DNA from: Trachythela sp. YZ-2020
Lineage: Eukaryota > Cnidaria > Anthozoa > Malacalcyonacea > Clavulariidae
DNA: 64,000 nucleotides
NCBI GenBank assembly: GCA_016169945.1
Contig: JADLSH010000273.1
Location: 2,895,001-2,959,000, forward strand
Reading direction: 5' to 3'
Under the pieces are notes generated by a model. The model was not told where the DNA came from and made no database searches. It saw only the letters and a list, made by a program, of their open reading frames with translations. Shown here in pieces: positions 8,430 through 15,570 of this stretch (position 1 is the first letter of the stretch; every line of letters begins with the position of its first letter). A program made the translations under genes and the position numbers.

Positions 8430-9440
8430 TTATTTAACAACTTCGTCTGTCACTCGGACTTCGCTAAGTTCTCTTTCGTAAAACCTACCGTGTATTTCTT
8501 CCCCTGTTGCGATATCTTGTATGTCATACATAACAGGATCACCACGATATACTTTTGTAATTTTAAATGTTTCCTCCGTAAAATTAATTGTGTAACCTTT
8601 TACAAATCTGGTACCTGTGTGATATTTTTCCACCCTAACGGTGTCACCTACTTTGTATCTTGGTTTTTTACCTCCGGTAGTCTTTCCGTACAAAGTCATC
8701 CAGACATCGTCCTTATTGGATTTATTGACATCTGTAGGTTTCATCTTAATGGTACTATGTATACTGTGATTGTAATTAAATGTAACATCATCCAGGATGT
8801 GTAACCACTTTTTTGTTTGATGTTCTTCAAAATATTTCCACATCGTTGTTTTTAGAGTCCTATTTAATCTCTCAACGAGGGCGGCCTTTCTGTTAAAAAA
8901 GGCCTTGCCACCTTTTTTAATAAGTGTTGTGAAATGTTTTATCCCAAGTTTGGCAAGTAACGCGTTAACATTTTTGTTTTTGAATTCGTTACCATCGTCG
9001 TATTGGACAGTATCTGGGTACTTACCAAACCGATGTTTAAATTCCTCTAACACTTTTTCCATGGCGTGTGAGACATCTAAACCACCTTTTGTTTTGCTTG
9101 GTTCTGTGAACGCATACCTGGACAAAATCTCTATACTCGTTAGAATCCAACGGTAGCCATCGTTACTTGGTTTACGACCCTCTGTCATATCAACCATGTC
9201 TAATTGTAGTTGATCCCCAAGATTGCTAACGATAGTTTTACGATACACATGCTTGCCACTTTTTTGTTTCGTAGTCGTGTAAGTTTTTTGAGTTAAAATC
9301 CAGTCTTTAACTTGTTTACGACTAACACTTAGTCCCTCGGACCTTGCTTTTTGGTACAATCTTTCAATAGACTGATAACCAGTCCCCGGCGAATGATATA
9401 ACTCGCGAAGACCTTGTTCTGTTTCAAAATGTGTTGTCAT
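8430..9440 (-). CDS. Polinton integrase (retroviral-type DDE)
   Basis: The 336-aa protein inserts the element's DNA into chromosomes. It has an N-terminal helix-turn-helix-like region (residues about 20-50). The catalytic residues are D81 (QLDMVDM), D148 (QYDDGNEF) and E190 (ALVERLNRTLK). The C-terminal domain has the Polinton pattern: KVGDTVRVEK, F-x-K-G-Y, EETFKITKV, YDIQD, and GRFYERELSEV. All key acidic residues are present, so the enzyme may be active. The start follows GAAATAAAATG. It sits between the penton candidate and the 261-aa gene, co-oriented. Confidence 0.93.
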   Translation of the reverse strand: MTTHFETEQGLRELYHSPGTGYQSIERLYQKARSEGLSVSRKQVKDWILTQKTYTTTKQKSGKHVYRKTIVSNLGDQLQLDMVDMTEGRKPSNDGYRWILTSIEILSRYAFTEPSKTKGGLDVSHAMEKVLEEFKHRFGKYPDTVQYDDGNEFKNKNVNALLAKLGIKHFTTLIKKGGKAFFNRKAALVERLNRTLKTTMWKYFEEHQTKKWLHILDDVTFNYNHSIHSTIKMKPTDVNKSNKDDVWMTLYGKTTGGKKPRYKVGDTVRVEKYHTGTRFVKGYTINFTEETFKITKVYRGDPVMYDIQDIATGEEIHGRFYERELSEVRVTDEVVK

Positions 9441-9480
9441 TTTATTTCACACTATACTATTTCTAATTCTAACAATGCGC

Positions 9481-10089
9481 TCATGTTTTTAAATGAAAGT
9501 CAATGTTAGTCGTAAGTTTGAAAGACATTGCATTAAATCTTTGTACGATAGGTGTTTTTGCGTTGATGTTATCGTAGAACTCCAAGGTGTCTATTAAGAG
9601 CTGTGTTGACGAGATTGGTAACGAAGCTATTATTTTACTTTGCTTACCATTTGTGTCGAAGTTCTGGTAACTGTTCACGATGCTACATTCGATGTTAACA
9701 TATTTTAATCCATGGTTGACATTGACATGGCCGGAACTGTGCCATATATCTTTTAACAACGCGGTGTCTGGTAAAAAACCCAACATAGGACCTATTGTGT
9801 TTTCTAGGTTCAAAGCTTTTTCAGATTTTATCGAACATGTAGAGTTTATGTGGTTTGCAGCAAGCTCGATGCCCTCATCTTTTAGTTTCTTTTGGATAGC
9901 AACAAATGTCCAATATCCTTTTTCAAACACAATCTTATCAGCCCCATGTGTAATTTGACATCTTAAAACATTATGGAACTCCCAAAATATAGTCGCCGAT
10001 CTGAGATATATCTTACTCTTGTTATGTTGAAAGATATCTAAACTCACAGTTGTCTTGTTCTGTGGTACAAATACTGTTAACTTTGACAT
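9481..10089 (-). CDS. Candidate minor capsid (penton-type) protein
   Basis: The 202-aa protein starts at 10089 (after TTAAATAAAATG, facing the divergent gene) rather than at the longer upstream ATG at 10122. It is rich in alternating hydrophobic strands, as in a single jelly-roll, and ends FKLTTNIDFHLKT. Segments such as RCQITHGADKIVFEKGYW and LNLENTIGPMLGFLP resemble Polinton/adintovirus penton proteins in my recollection, and its position beside the integrase and opposite a structural-type gene supports it. The assignment would need a structure or profile search. It leads the leftward unit. Confidence 0.5.
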   Translation of the reverse strand: MSKLTVFVPQNKTTVSLDIFQHNKSKIYLRSATIFWEFHNVLRCQITHGADKIVFEKGYWTFVAIQKKLKDEGIELAANHINSTCSIKSEKALNLENTIGPMLGFLPDTALLKDIWHSSGHVNVNHGLKYVNIECSIVNSYQNFDTNGKQSKIIASLPISSTQLLIDTLEFYDNINAKTPIVQRFNAMSFKLTTNIDFHLKT

Positions 10090-10112
10090 TTTATTTAACA
10101 CTCTCAAATAAA
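10090..10112. promoter_or_regulatory. 23-bp bidirectional start region
   Basis: Two genes start back to back with only 23 bp between their ATGs. The spacer reads TTATTTAACACTCTCAAATAAA, so both strands present AAATAAAATG at their start. This shows how short the promoter/leader must be. Confidence 0.65.
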
Positions 10113-11468
10113 ATGGAAGCATTCAAAGAAAAATATCCATATGCGGATGTTACTAAGTTTATGTTCCAACCCGTAAAAGATTATGCAGGCAAGACTTTGT
10201 TTGTTAGGATAATGTATGTTCATAACGGGAGAGCTTACGATATAAAAGCCAAGAGTTTTTCTTTCGCCTGGGTGTTGGATTGGCAACCTAGAATTTGGAA
10301 TGTGAAAGGGGTTGTGCAAGGATTCACAAAAGGTCTTTTTGCAGATAACCCTAGTAATTTAAGTATTTTTGTCCGAGCGGGACGCACGGGAACCGAAGCT
10401 CTGAGTTTTAATCCCACACTCCCGGATCTTGTGATCACAAAAAACATGTCCAACTTTAACGACTACAAGGAGAATCCATACATCGCGGCTTGTTTGGCTG
10501 CTTACATTTCAACTTATGTTTGTGGAATTAGTACCAAACATTTTTCAGATAATTTCATCGGAAACTTAGCGAGATTCCATTTGTACTACCACATGAGAAG
10601 ATTTCTTAGGGATCCTAGTAAAATGAGTAGGTTTTTAAACCAAAGAATTAAAAATATAATTAATATTAATATACCTGTCGTGTACTCCTGGTCAAAAGAA
10701 TTTCATCAAGGTCAGGAACAGATGGGTACTTGGTTAGCAAAACAACCACACGGTAGCGTTAGGAATTACAGATCAGAGATTGGTAAATTTGGACAGAGTG
10801 GTATTAGATATGAGAAACGCGGTGATAGGACTGTTAAAAGTTTGGACGACTACAAAATGTTCATTGCGACAGAGTCAACAGGGTTAACGCAAACAGGACA
10901 GTTGTTATTCCAACAAAGTTTAGAGGCTTATGTGTACTGTGTACTTGGCGCACAGGCTAGTACCAGATGGGCTATTGTTGGTAAAGGTGCAAAGTCTTTA
11001 CAAACACAAGAGGTTTTTAAGAAACTAGTTGAGGACACAATTATACAAGATGACCAAACTGTAACTGTGTCTAACATGAGAAATGCCATAAAAAGTACTA
11101 ATGTAATTTTAAACTTTGCAATTAGTCCTGGTGTCATTCTTATCCCAAGTGATATGATAATTTTAAAACAAAAAATACCAGGTTATAACAATATTTTAAT
11201 GGTAGTTGGTGGCAGTATGGTGTTTGGTCACAACGAACATATTAACAAAGATTTAGAAGAAGAGGTGAAGGAAGCGAAAGTTCTTGTACCACCGAACACA
11301 CCAACACCAGCGGCATCAACGGGTACACCAGCGGTATCAACACCAACACCAGATTTAAATTTAGTTTACTCAAGAGACCCTCCACCTACAAGTACAACAG
11401 AATTACAAGTACTATTAGCATTATCTGTAGCAACTGGGTATATTATGAAGTTTTTCCTATTACCTTAA
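10113..11468 (+). CDS. Unknown 451-aa protein with C-terminal membrane anchor
   Basis: The start at 10113 follows CAAATAAAATG; an upstream in-frame ATG at 10050 overlaps the penton gene and is rejected. The N-terminal half is aromatic-rich and globular. Residues about 380-425 are a Pro/Thr/Ser/Ala linker. The last about 20 residues (LLALSVATGYIMKFFLL) form a tail anchor. It heads a three-gene unit whose other products are a single-pass membrane protein and a probable N-myristoylated protein. It is intact and well conserved in form, so likely structural, but I do not recognise any family. Confidence 0.65.
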   Translation: MEAFKEKYPYADVTKFMFQPVKDYAGKTLFVRIMYVHNGRAYDIKAKSFSFAWVLDWQPRIWNVKGVVQGFTKGLFADNPSNLSIFVRAGRTGTEALSFNPTLPDLVITKNMSNFNDYKENPYIAACLAAYISTYVCGISTKHFSDNFIGNLARFHLYYHMRRFLRDPSKMSRFLNQRIKNIININIPVVYSWSKEFHQGQEQMGTWLAKQPHGSVRNYRSEIGKFGQSGIRYEKRGDRTVKSLDDYKMFIATESTGLTQTGQLLFQQSLEAYVYCVLGAQASTRWAIVGKGAKSLQTQEVFKKLVEDTIIQDDQTVTVSNMRNAIKSTNVILNFAISPGVILIPSDMIILKQKIPGYNNILMVVGGSMVFGHNEHINKDLEEEVKEAKVLVPPNTPTPAASTGTPAVSTPTPDLNLVYSRDPPPTSTTELQVLLALSVATGYIMKFFLLP

Positions 11469-11475
11469 ATAAACT

Positions 11476-11787
11476 ATGAGTGATAACGCAATAACAGATC
11501 AGAGTACAAAAGAAACAAGCCCCGAAAGAAAAGATGCTTGTGAAAAACTAAGTGATTTGTCTAAAAGTGCAAAGAAGAGGAGGTTACCAAAACCAAAACC
11601 GACCATGGAGTGTGAGCCTTACTCTGATTTACCTTATTTTTTGTTTCTAAAAATACTAGGTCTTGTTTTTGGTCTAGGTGCCCTGTGGAATTATTGTACA
11701 AGTAAAAATTGTACAACTACAGTCGTAAAGGAAAATGTAAAGAAAGAACATGTGATGAAAGAACCCAACCTTGTAAATTTGGACTAA
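11476..11787 (+). CDS. Small single-pass membrane protein, 103 aa
   Basis: The start follows TTAAATAAACT. Residues 1-50 are charged, with a basic KKRRLPKPKP stretch. Residues about 53-72 (PYFLFLKILGLVFGLGALW) are a strong transmembrane segment. A short lysine-rich tail follows. It lies 7 nt after the preceding stop and 7 nt before the next start, in one unit with the 451-aa and 76-aa proteins. Confidence 0.65.
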   Translation: MSDNAITDQSTKETSPERKDACEKLSDLSKSAKKRRLPKPKPTMECEPYSDLPYFLFLKILGLVFGLGALWNYCTSKNCTTTVVKENVKKEHVMKEPNLVNLD

Positions 11788-11794
11788 AAATAAA

Positions 11795-12025
11795 ATGGGT
11801 TGTAAACCTAGTAAACTACAAATCCAACATAACGGTGATCTTTTTAACGAAGACACCGAAGTTCGTAAAAAATTTCTTACAGGTTTCCAAATGGCAAGAC
11901 ACAGTAAAGAGGGAGTAGAAGCCAACATACAGATCGCATTTGTTAAGTCTAGACTTAAGAGGTATGAAAAAGTTACAACAATTCAACCAGTACAAATAGA
12001 AGACATAACCGTTAACGATAATTAA
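11795..12025 (+). CDS. Small protein with N-myristoylation signal
   Basis: The 76-aa protein starts MGCKPSK after ACTAAAAATAAAATG. M-G-C-x-x-S is the canonical N-myristoyltransferase motif, with Cys3 available for palmitoylation. The rest is helical and charged with no membrane segment. Myristoylated proteins are used by several virus families for membrane penetration or assembly. The context, last in a unit of two membrane proteins, supports a membrane role. The function is inferred. Confidence 0.68.
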   Translation: MGCKPSKLQIQHNGDLFNEDTEVRKKFLTGFQMARHSKEGVEANIQIAFVKSRLKRYEKVTTIQPVQIEDITVNDN

Positions 12026-12039
12026 AATTAGTGGTAAGA

Positions 12040-12062
12040 TTTCTAATTTTTAGAATTAGAAA
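12040..12062. terminator. Shared hairpin between convergent units
   Basis: TTTCTAATT (12040-12048) pairs with AATTAGAAA (12054-12062). It lies between the rightward 76-aa gene and the leftward capsid gene. Confidence 0.6.
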
Positions 12063-12089
12063 ACTTTTTTACGAGCCGAAGGCGAGTGA

Positions 12090-13307
12090 CTAAAATTCAA
12101 TACTTTGTAGTTGTTTTCCAACAATGTTTACCACTCCGTCGGAGACTATGTACACATAACATGTCAAGTCCTTTGTGGTAACCCTTTTCTTAATCTCCAA
12201 GAGTACACCATCCTGTGTGTTGAGAATCTTTCTCCCGGTTCCAGCTGCTGTTTTGTCACAAACAGTTCTCATATCTACTACCAGTGCAAACTTGTTCCCT
12301 GTGTAAAAGTTTTTTATGTTTAATGTGTCTGTGGGGTAGTCCAAGAAGAAGTTCTCCGCAGATCTAAAAAGTTGATGTTCTTCAAGACCTTGGGAATACA
12401 ATGAGTTTGGTACTCCTTCGATGGCCACTTTTACACTCGTTATGTTTGGGAACACAAAGTGCTCAGAGTCCACTGTGTCATCGCGAAACAAAAGTATGAT
12501 ACCTCTCATTGACTTTCTGGGTACATTTATGTTCAAATTTACCAGTGTCGAACCCTTGGCCCATGTTTGCTTTTTCATCAACATCACCTGTTCGTAAATT
12601 AGTGATCTTCCAACATTGTAAGAATTTAATGCCTGTTGGTACATCACCGGAGATGTAATTGTCTCGTATTCAAAATGTAGGTCTTCGATAGTGTAACCAG
12701 CAACTGCCTGACCAGATTGTGCCTTCATAATTTCTGTGGCAGGTGGTAGTGTGATTTTGTATCTTATGTTTGATTTCATACCGTATGGGGCATATAACCC
12801 TTGATCTCTCAAGATTTTACCCAGAGGAATATGGACTTTGGTTTTGAAAAGCTCGCCAAAGTACTTATCAGCTTTTACACTTTTATCACCGCTGTCATCA
12901 CCACTCATTATTTTACGAGTGTTCTCGTTTCCAACTCCTTGTGAGATCATGCATTCCCTTTTCTTTTCAGTTTCCCAAAGTGCTTTGTAAAGCTCATAGT
13001 GGGACTCTCCTGTGTTGTCATATGCAACTTGTCCATCGATAGTTATTTCTAGACTTTTTTGAAGGAGACTTGCAAGGTTGTTCAAAAACCAGGACTTGGT
13101 GTTTTTACTTTTAAACGATCCCACAAGATATAGGGATCCAGGAACCAAACAAACATTCTCATACAACTTTGGAATGTTAATATAAAGTTCTTGACCTTCT
13201 GCAATTTCAGTTGGTGTTAGCGTAAACACATTTTGTTTTTTAGGTCCACGAATTTGCGAGTAAGTTATCTTTTCGTAAGTTGGTAAAAGTTCATTAACTG
13301 TGTACAT
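12090..13307 (-). CDS. Candidate major capsid protein (double jelly-roll)
   Basis: The 405-aa intact ORF has the layout of Polinton major capsid proteins. An N-terminal strand-rich region (FTLTPTEIAEGQELYINIP, LVPGSLYLVGSF) is followed by helical inserts, then the recurrent segment LGKILRDQGLYAPYGMKS with I-x-Y-K-I-T-L-P, and EDLHFEYETI before the second jelly-roll. Double jelly-roll proteins form the trimeric hexons of the icosahedral shell. The start follows TAATAAATAAC. It is a single-gene unit divergent from a small membrane protein. Fold identity is from pattern recognition only. Confidence 0.72.
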   Translation of the reverse strand: MYTVNELLPTYEKITYSQIRGPKKQNVFTLTPTEIAEGQELYINIPKLYENVCLVPGSLYLVGSFKSKNTKSWFLNNLASLLQKSLEITIDGQVAYDNTGESHYELYKALWETEKKRECMISQGVGNENTRKIMSGDDSGDKSVKADKYFGELFKTKVHIPLGKILRDQGLYAPYGMKSNIRYKITLPPATEIMKAQSGQAVAGYTIEDLHFEYETITSPVMYQQALNSYNVGRSLIYEQVMLMKKQTWAKGSTLVNLNINVPRKSMRGIILLFRDDTVDSEHFVFPNITSVKVAIEGVPNSLYSQGLEEHQLFRSAENFFLDYPTDTLNIKNFYTGNKFALVVDMRTVCDKTAAGTGRKILNTQDGVLLEIKKRVTTKDLTCYVYIVSDGVVNIVGKQLQSIEF

Positions 13308-13334
13308 GTTATTTATTATACAGTATAATAAACA
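13308..13334. promoter_or_regulatory. 27-bp palindromic bidirectional start region
   Basis: Between the divergent ATGs of the capsid gene and the 76-aa gene lies TTATTATACAGTATAATAA, a 19-bp palindrome with only the central base unpaired. Each half provides an AATAA element just before an ATG. The symmetry suits a shared promoter. Confidence 0.65.
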
Positions 13335-13565
13335 ATGGCTGGTGTATTTAAAGATTTACCAAAAGAGTTATACGACTCACTATTAATTGTGTTGGGGGCT
13401 GTCGCAGTCTCTTATGCAAGTAAAAAATTAATGAAGGATAGCTTGAGTGTTCCAACCACGATGGAAGGGCTATTGAAACTGGCAGCTGCGTTCGGTATCA
13501 GTACAAGTGTTATTAAGGTATTGGAAGCAAAGAAGATCTTGCCTGATAACCCTTTCAAAGGATAG
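13335..13565 (+). CDS. Small hydrophobic protein, 76 aa
   Basis: The start follows TATAATAAACA. A hydrophobic stretch at residues about 14-32 (DSLLIVLGAVAVSYASKKL) can span a membrane. A second moderately hydrophobic helix follows at about 44-60. It is divergent from the capsid gene. A virion membrane protein is plausible. No family is recognised. Confidence 0.55.
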   Translation: MAGVFKDLPKELYDSLLIVLGAVAVSYASKKLMKDSLSVPTTMEGLLKLAAAFGISTSVIKVLEAKKILPDNPFKG

Positions 13566-13605
13566 ACATAAATTCGCTTCCTCACTTCGTTCGGTCCTTG
13601 TATTA

Positions 13606-13624
13606 TATTTCCCATAGGGAAATA
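13606..13624 (+). terminator. Gene-end hairpin after 13565
   Basis: TATTTCCC and GGGAAATA form an 8-bp stem with a 3-nt loop, 41 nt after the upstream stop. It is part of the gene-end hairpin series. Confidence 0.6.
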
Positions 13625-13830
13625 AAATAATGATTGTACTCATGTATATATAAAGGGCCGCCGACTTCTTCTAGTCGATGAGTGCGATTGCGTCGTTACT
13701 TTTTGACACAAAATAACATCTGTGTCTTACATAATGTATTTTAGTCATGATATTCTTGTCAAACTTTGTACCCCTGCGGTTTCGGACATGCGGTCTTGAA
13801 GTTTTTCAACTGAAATTGTTCATTTTTTCC

Positions 13831-13858
13831 TTTTCTAGACATGCAAGTGTCTAGAAAA
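13831..13858. repeat. Hairpin upstream of 13876 gene
   Basis: TTTTCTAGACA pairs with TGTCTAGAAAA (11 bp, 6-nt loop). It lies 17 nt before the next ATG, so it could end the upstream transcript or sit in a leader. Confidence 0.55.
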
Positions 13859-13875
13859 TTTACACACAAAATAAA

Positions 13876-14300
13876 ATGGCAACAACAATTGCGTTATCTG
13901 GATTGTTTAATGCGATAGCTTTTACAGGAACCGGTTACCTGTTTAGACTTTTAGATCACAAGGGTTACCAGACAAGGGTTACCAGACAGAGATTAAAAGA
14001 CACAACCTTGCGATGGAACATTTAACAGCTGCGAAGAACAAATGGTATGAAAAACAAGCAATTAACAAAGAGAAAATCACAGCAATGCGACGACAACTTT
14101 TAGACGCAAATAGCGATATGAACTCTGTTAATAAGTCATTGGCAGAACTACAAAAGATCACACACAACGGTAAGGTTTTTAAGAGACCCCCTGTTTTAGA
14201 AGATTATTATAAACCCTCCAAGGAGATGGAGGAGTACAAACATGTAGCGGTTGGGGTAACTGGGTTAGGTGTTGGTTGGTTGTTAGCTGTTGTGTTGTGA
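13876..14300 (+). pseudogene. Small membrane-protein gene broken by a 14-bp duplication
   Basis: An ORF starts at 13876 after ACAAAATAAAATG with a hydrophobic N-terminus (TIALSGLFNAIAFTGTGYLF). At 13961-13988 the 14-mer AGGGTTACCAGACA occurs twice in direct tandem. Fourteen is not a multiple of three, so the frame shifts and stops at 14025. The remaining frame stays open from 14013 to 14300 and ends with a second hydrophobic segment (VGVTGLGVGWLLAVVL). The original product would have been a two-membrane-segment protein of about 136 aa. This is seen directly; the ancestral state is inferred from the exact duplication. The function is unknown. Confidence 0.8.
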
Positions 14301-14327
14301 GGGTGAAGAAACTGAAGGTGAGTAAAA

Positions 14328-14353
14328 ATTTCATTTTTGTAAGAAAATGAAAT
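14328..14353. terminator. Shared hairpin between convergent units
   Basis: ATTTCATTTT pairs with AAAATGAAAT (10 bp, 6-nt loop), between the rightward gene ending at 14300 and the leftward BRO-N gene ending at 14370. Confidence 0.7.
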
Positions 14354-14369
14354 ATGATAGAATGATTGC

Positions 14370-15047
14370 CTAAGATAACCTATTTTTTAGGATCTCTATT
14401 TCAACCCGTAAATCACTATTCTCAGTTATTAAATCATTTACTAACTCGTCTTGTTTTTTCTCTTCCGCTTTAATATTTGCTCTTCGTGTTTCCCATGCTC
14501 GTGAAGCTCTTGATTTATGTCTTGGATCTTTAACTAAATCATGCTTTTCTTTAAGACTATTTGATAAAATCTTTCGATCGTTACTCTCACACCTACATAT
14601 AGCTTTACACCAACATGGATTACTATCTCTTATTTTTTCGACAAGTTCGTTTGGAAGCTGCTCATCTAAGCAGCCTGTGTAAGTTATAGATGGGATTCTT
14701 GATGGTCTCTTAAGTTCTTTCACCAAGATATCCAAAACCCAATCTTGAAACTCTTCTAACAATGGGTTTTTCACTCTGGCTGCGTACTCCAAGAGGCCTC
14801 TCTGACTTATAAAAAGCTTGTCAGGGTGATACCCCCCGCAAAGGTGTCCGCAGAGGACACCTTCAAACTCATTATACCTCTTTAAGTGTTTTTCACGAAC
14901 ATGTCGTAGTATCGATCTTTGGGGGTTCGTATTTGAACCAAACTTTCCGACATCAATGGCAGCAAACCAATACTTATCATCATGTCTTACAACTTCAAAG
15001 TTGTTTAATATCTCACCAAACACATCTGGGCACTTAACTATTTCCAT
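14370..15047 (-). CDS. BRO-N domain protein
   Basis: The 225-aa protein has a BRO-N domain at residues about 15-110. Its pattern includes KYWFAAIDVGKFG, HVREKHL, KLFISQRGLLEYAARVKNP and EEFQDWVLDIL. The C-terminal part contains a cysteine cluster (CWCKAICRC) and a coiled coil (residues about 185-225). BRO-family proteins occur in baculoviruses, other large DNA viruses and phages and often bind DNA. The start is set at 15047, which follows AATAATAAAATG; the ORF is open to 15089. It is a single-gene unit, probably acquired, because BRO-N is not a core Polinton gene. Confidence 0.82.
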   Translation of the reverse strand: MEIVKCPDVFGEILNNFEVVRHDDKYWFAAIDVGKFGSNTNPQRSILRHVREKHLKRYNEFEGVLCGHLCGGYHPDKLFISQRGLLEYAARVKNPLLEEFQDWVLDILVKELKRPSRIPSITYTGCLDEQLPNELVEKIRDSNPCWCKAICRCESNDRKILSNSLKEKHDLVKDPRHKSRASRAWETRRANIKAEEKKQDELVNDLITENSDLRVEIEILKNRLS

Positions 15048-15084
15048 TTTATTATTTTCTATTTTACATGGTATAAGACTCAAT

Positions 15085-15108
15085 TTCATAACTCACGAGA
15101 GTTATGAA
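15085..15108 (-). terminator. Gene-end hairpin after the cysteine-rich gene
   Basis: TTCATAACTC pairs with GAGTTATGAA (10 bp, ACGA loop). It lies 20 nt beyond the leftward stop at 15129. Confidence 0.65.
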
Positions 15109-15128
15109 AAAAAAATGAGTTTAAAATC

Positions 15129-15521
15129 TCAGGTGTACTTACCATCAACAACATGTTTGTAACACTCATACGCACAATCTTTGTCCTCACACTTGTTCTC
15201 ACACTTATTACGATGTACACAAAATTCACATTTACACTCCGGGTTTGTACAAGAGTTACAATACACACAAACATTGTCCGGACCACAATATTCGCATGCC
15301 TCACAGTCGCACTCGCCCTTACAATAATTAGAGCCTTCGCATAGACAACTGCGACATACATCTTCGCATTCCACACATGTACACTCACCCTCGCATTCAT
15401 GAGTACCGGCACAGGAGCAACTACAACGATTGTCTTCATCGAACATTTCCTCGCATAAATACTCATCCCCTTTTGGGTGATCCAACTCGCAAACTTCACA
15501 ATAATCACACTTACAACTCAT
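15129..15521 (-). CDS. Extremely cysteine-rich acidic protein
   Basis: Thirty of 130 residues are cysteine, mostly as C-x-C and C-x2-C with Glu/Asp between (for example CEGECTCVECEDVC). The start follows AAATAAAATAAAAGT. An overlapping ORF in another frame (15086-15508) is a shadow rich in valine and was rejected. The density suggests metal binding (metallothionein-like or tandem knuckles) or disulfide cross-linking. No secretion signal is evident. No family is recognised. It forms its own unit between hairpins. Confidence 0.68.
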   Translation of the reverse strand: MSCKCDYCEVCELDHPKGDEYLCEEMFDEDNRCSCSCAGTHECEGECTCVECEDVCRSCLCEGSNYCKGECDCEACEYCGPDNVCVYCNSCTNPECKCEFCVHRNKCENKCEDKDCAYECYKHVVDGKYT

Positions 15522-15531
15522 ACTTTTATTT

Positions 15532-15552
15532 TATTTCACTTTAGGTGAAATA
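15532..15552 (-). terminator. Gene-end hairpin after the DNA polymerase
   Basis: TATTTCAC pairs with GTGAAATA with a 5-nt loop, 19 nt beyond the polymerase stop at 15571. Confidence 0.6.
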
Positions 15553-15570
15553 TAATATCAATTTTAGTTG

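Larger units (their letters stand above)
13566..13875. other. 310-bp intergenic region with TATA-like box and two hairpins
   Basis: It contains the hairpin TATTTCCC/GGGAAATA (13606-13624), a TATATATAAAG box (13645-13655), and the hairpin at 13831-13858. No ORF of note is present. It is the longest rightward-facing intergenic gap inside the element. Confidence 0.5.

Noticed and set aside
15086..15508. 140-aa valine-rich ORF overlapping the cysteine-rich gene
   Set aside because: It is a shadow frame of the cysteine-rich ORF and lacks the start motif, which precedes the 15521 ATG.
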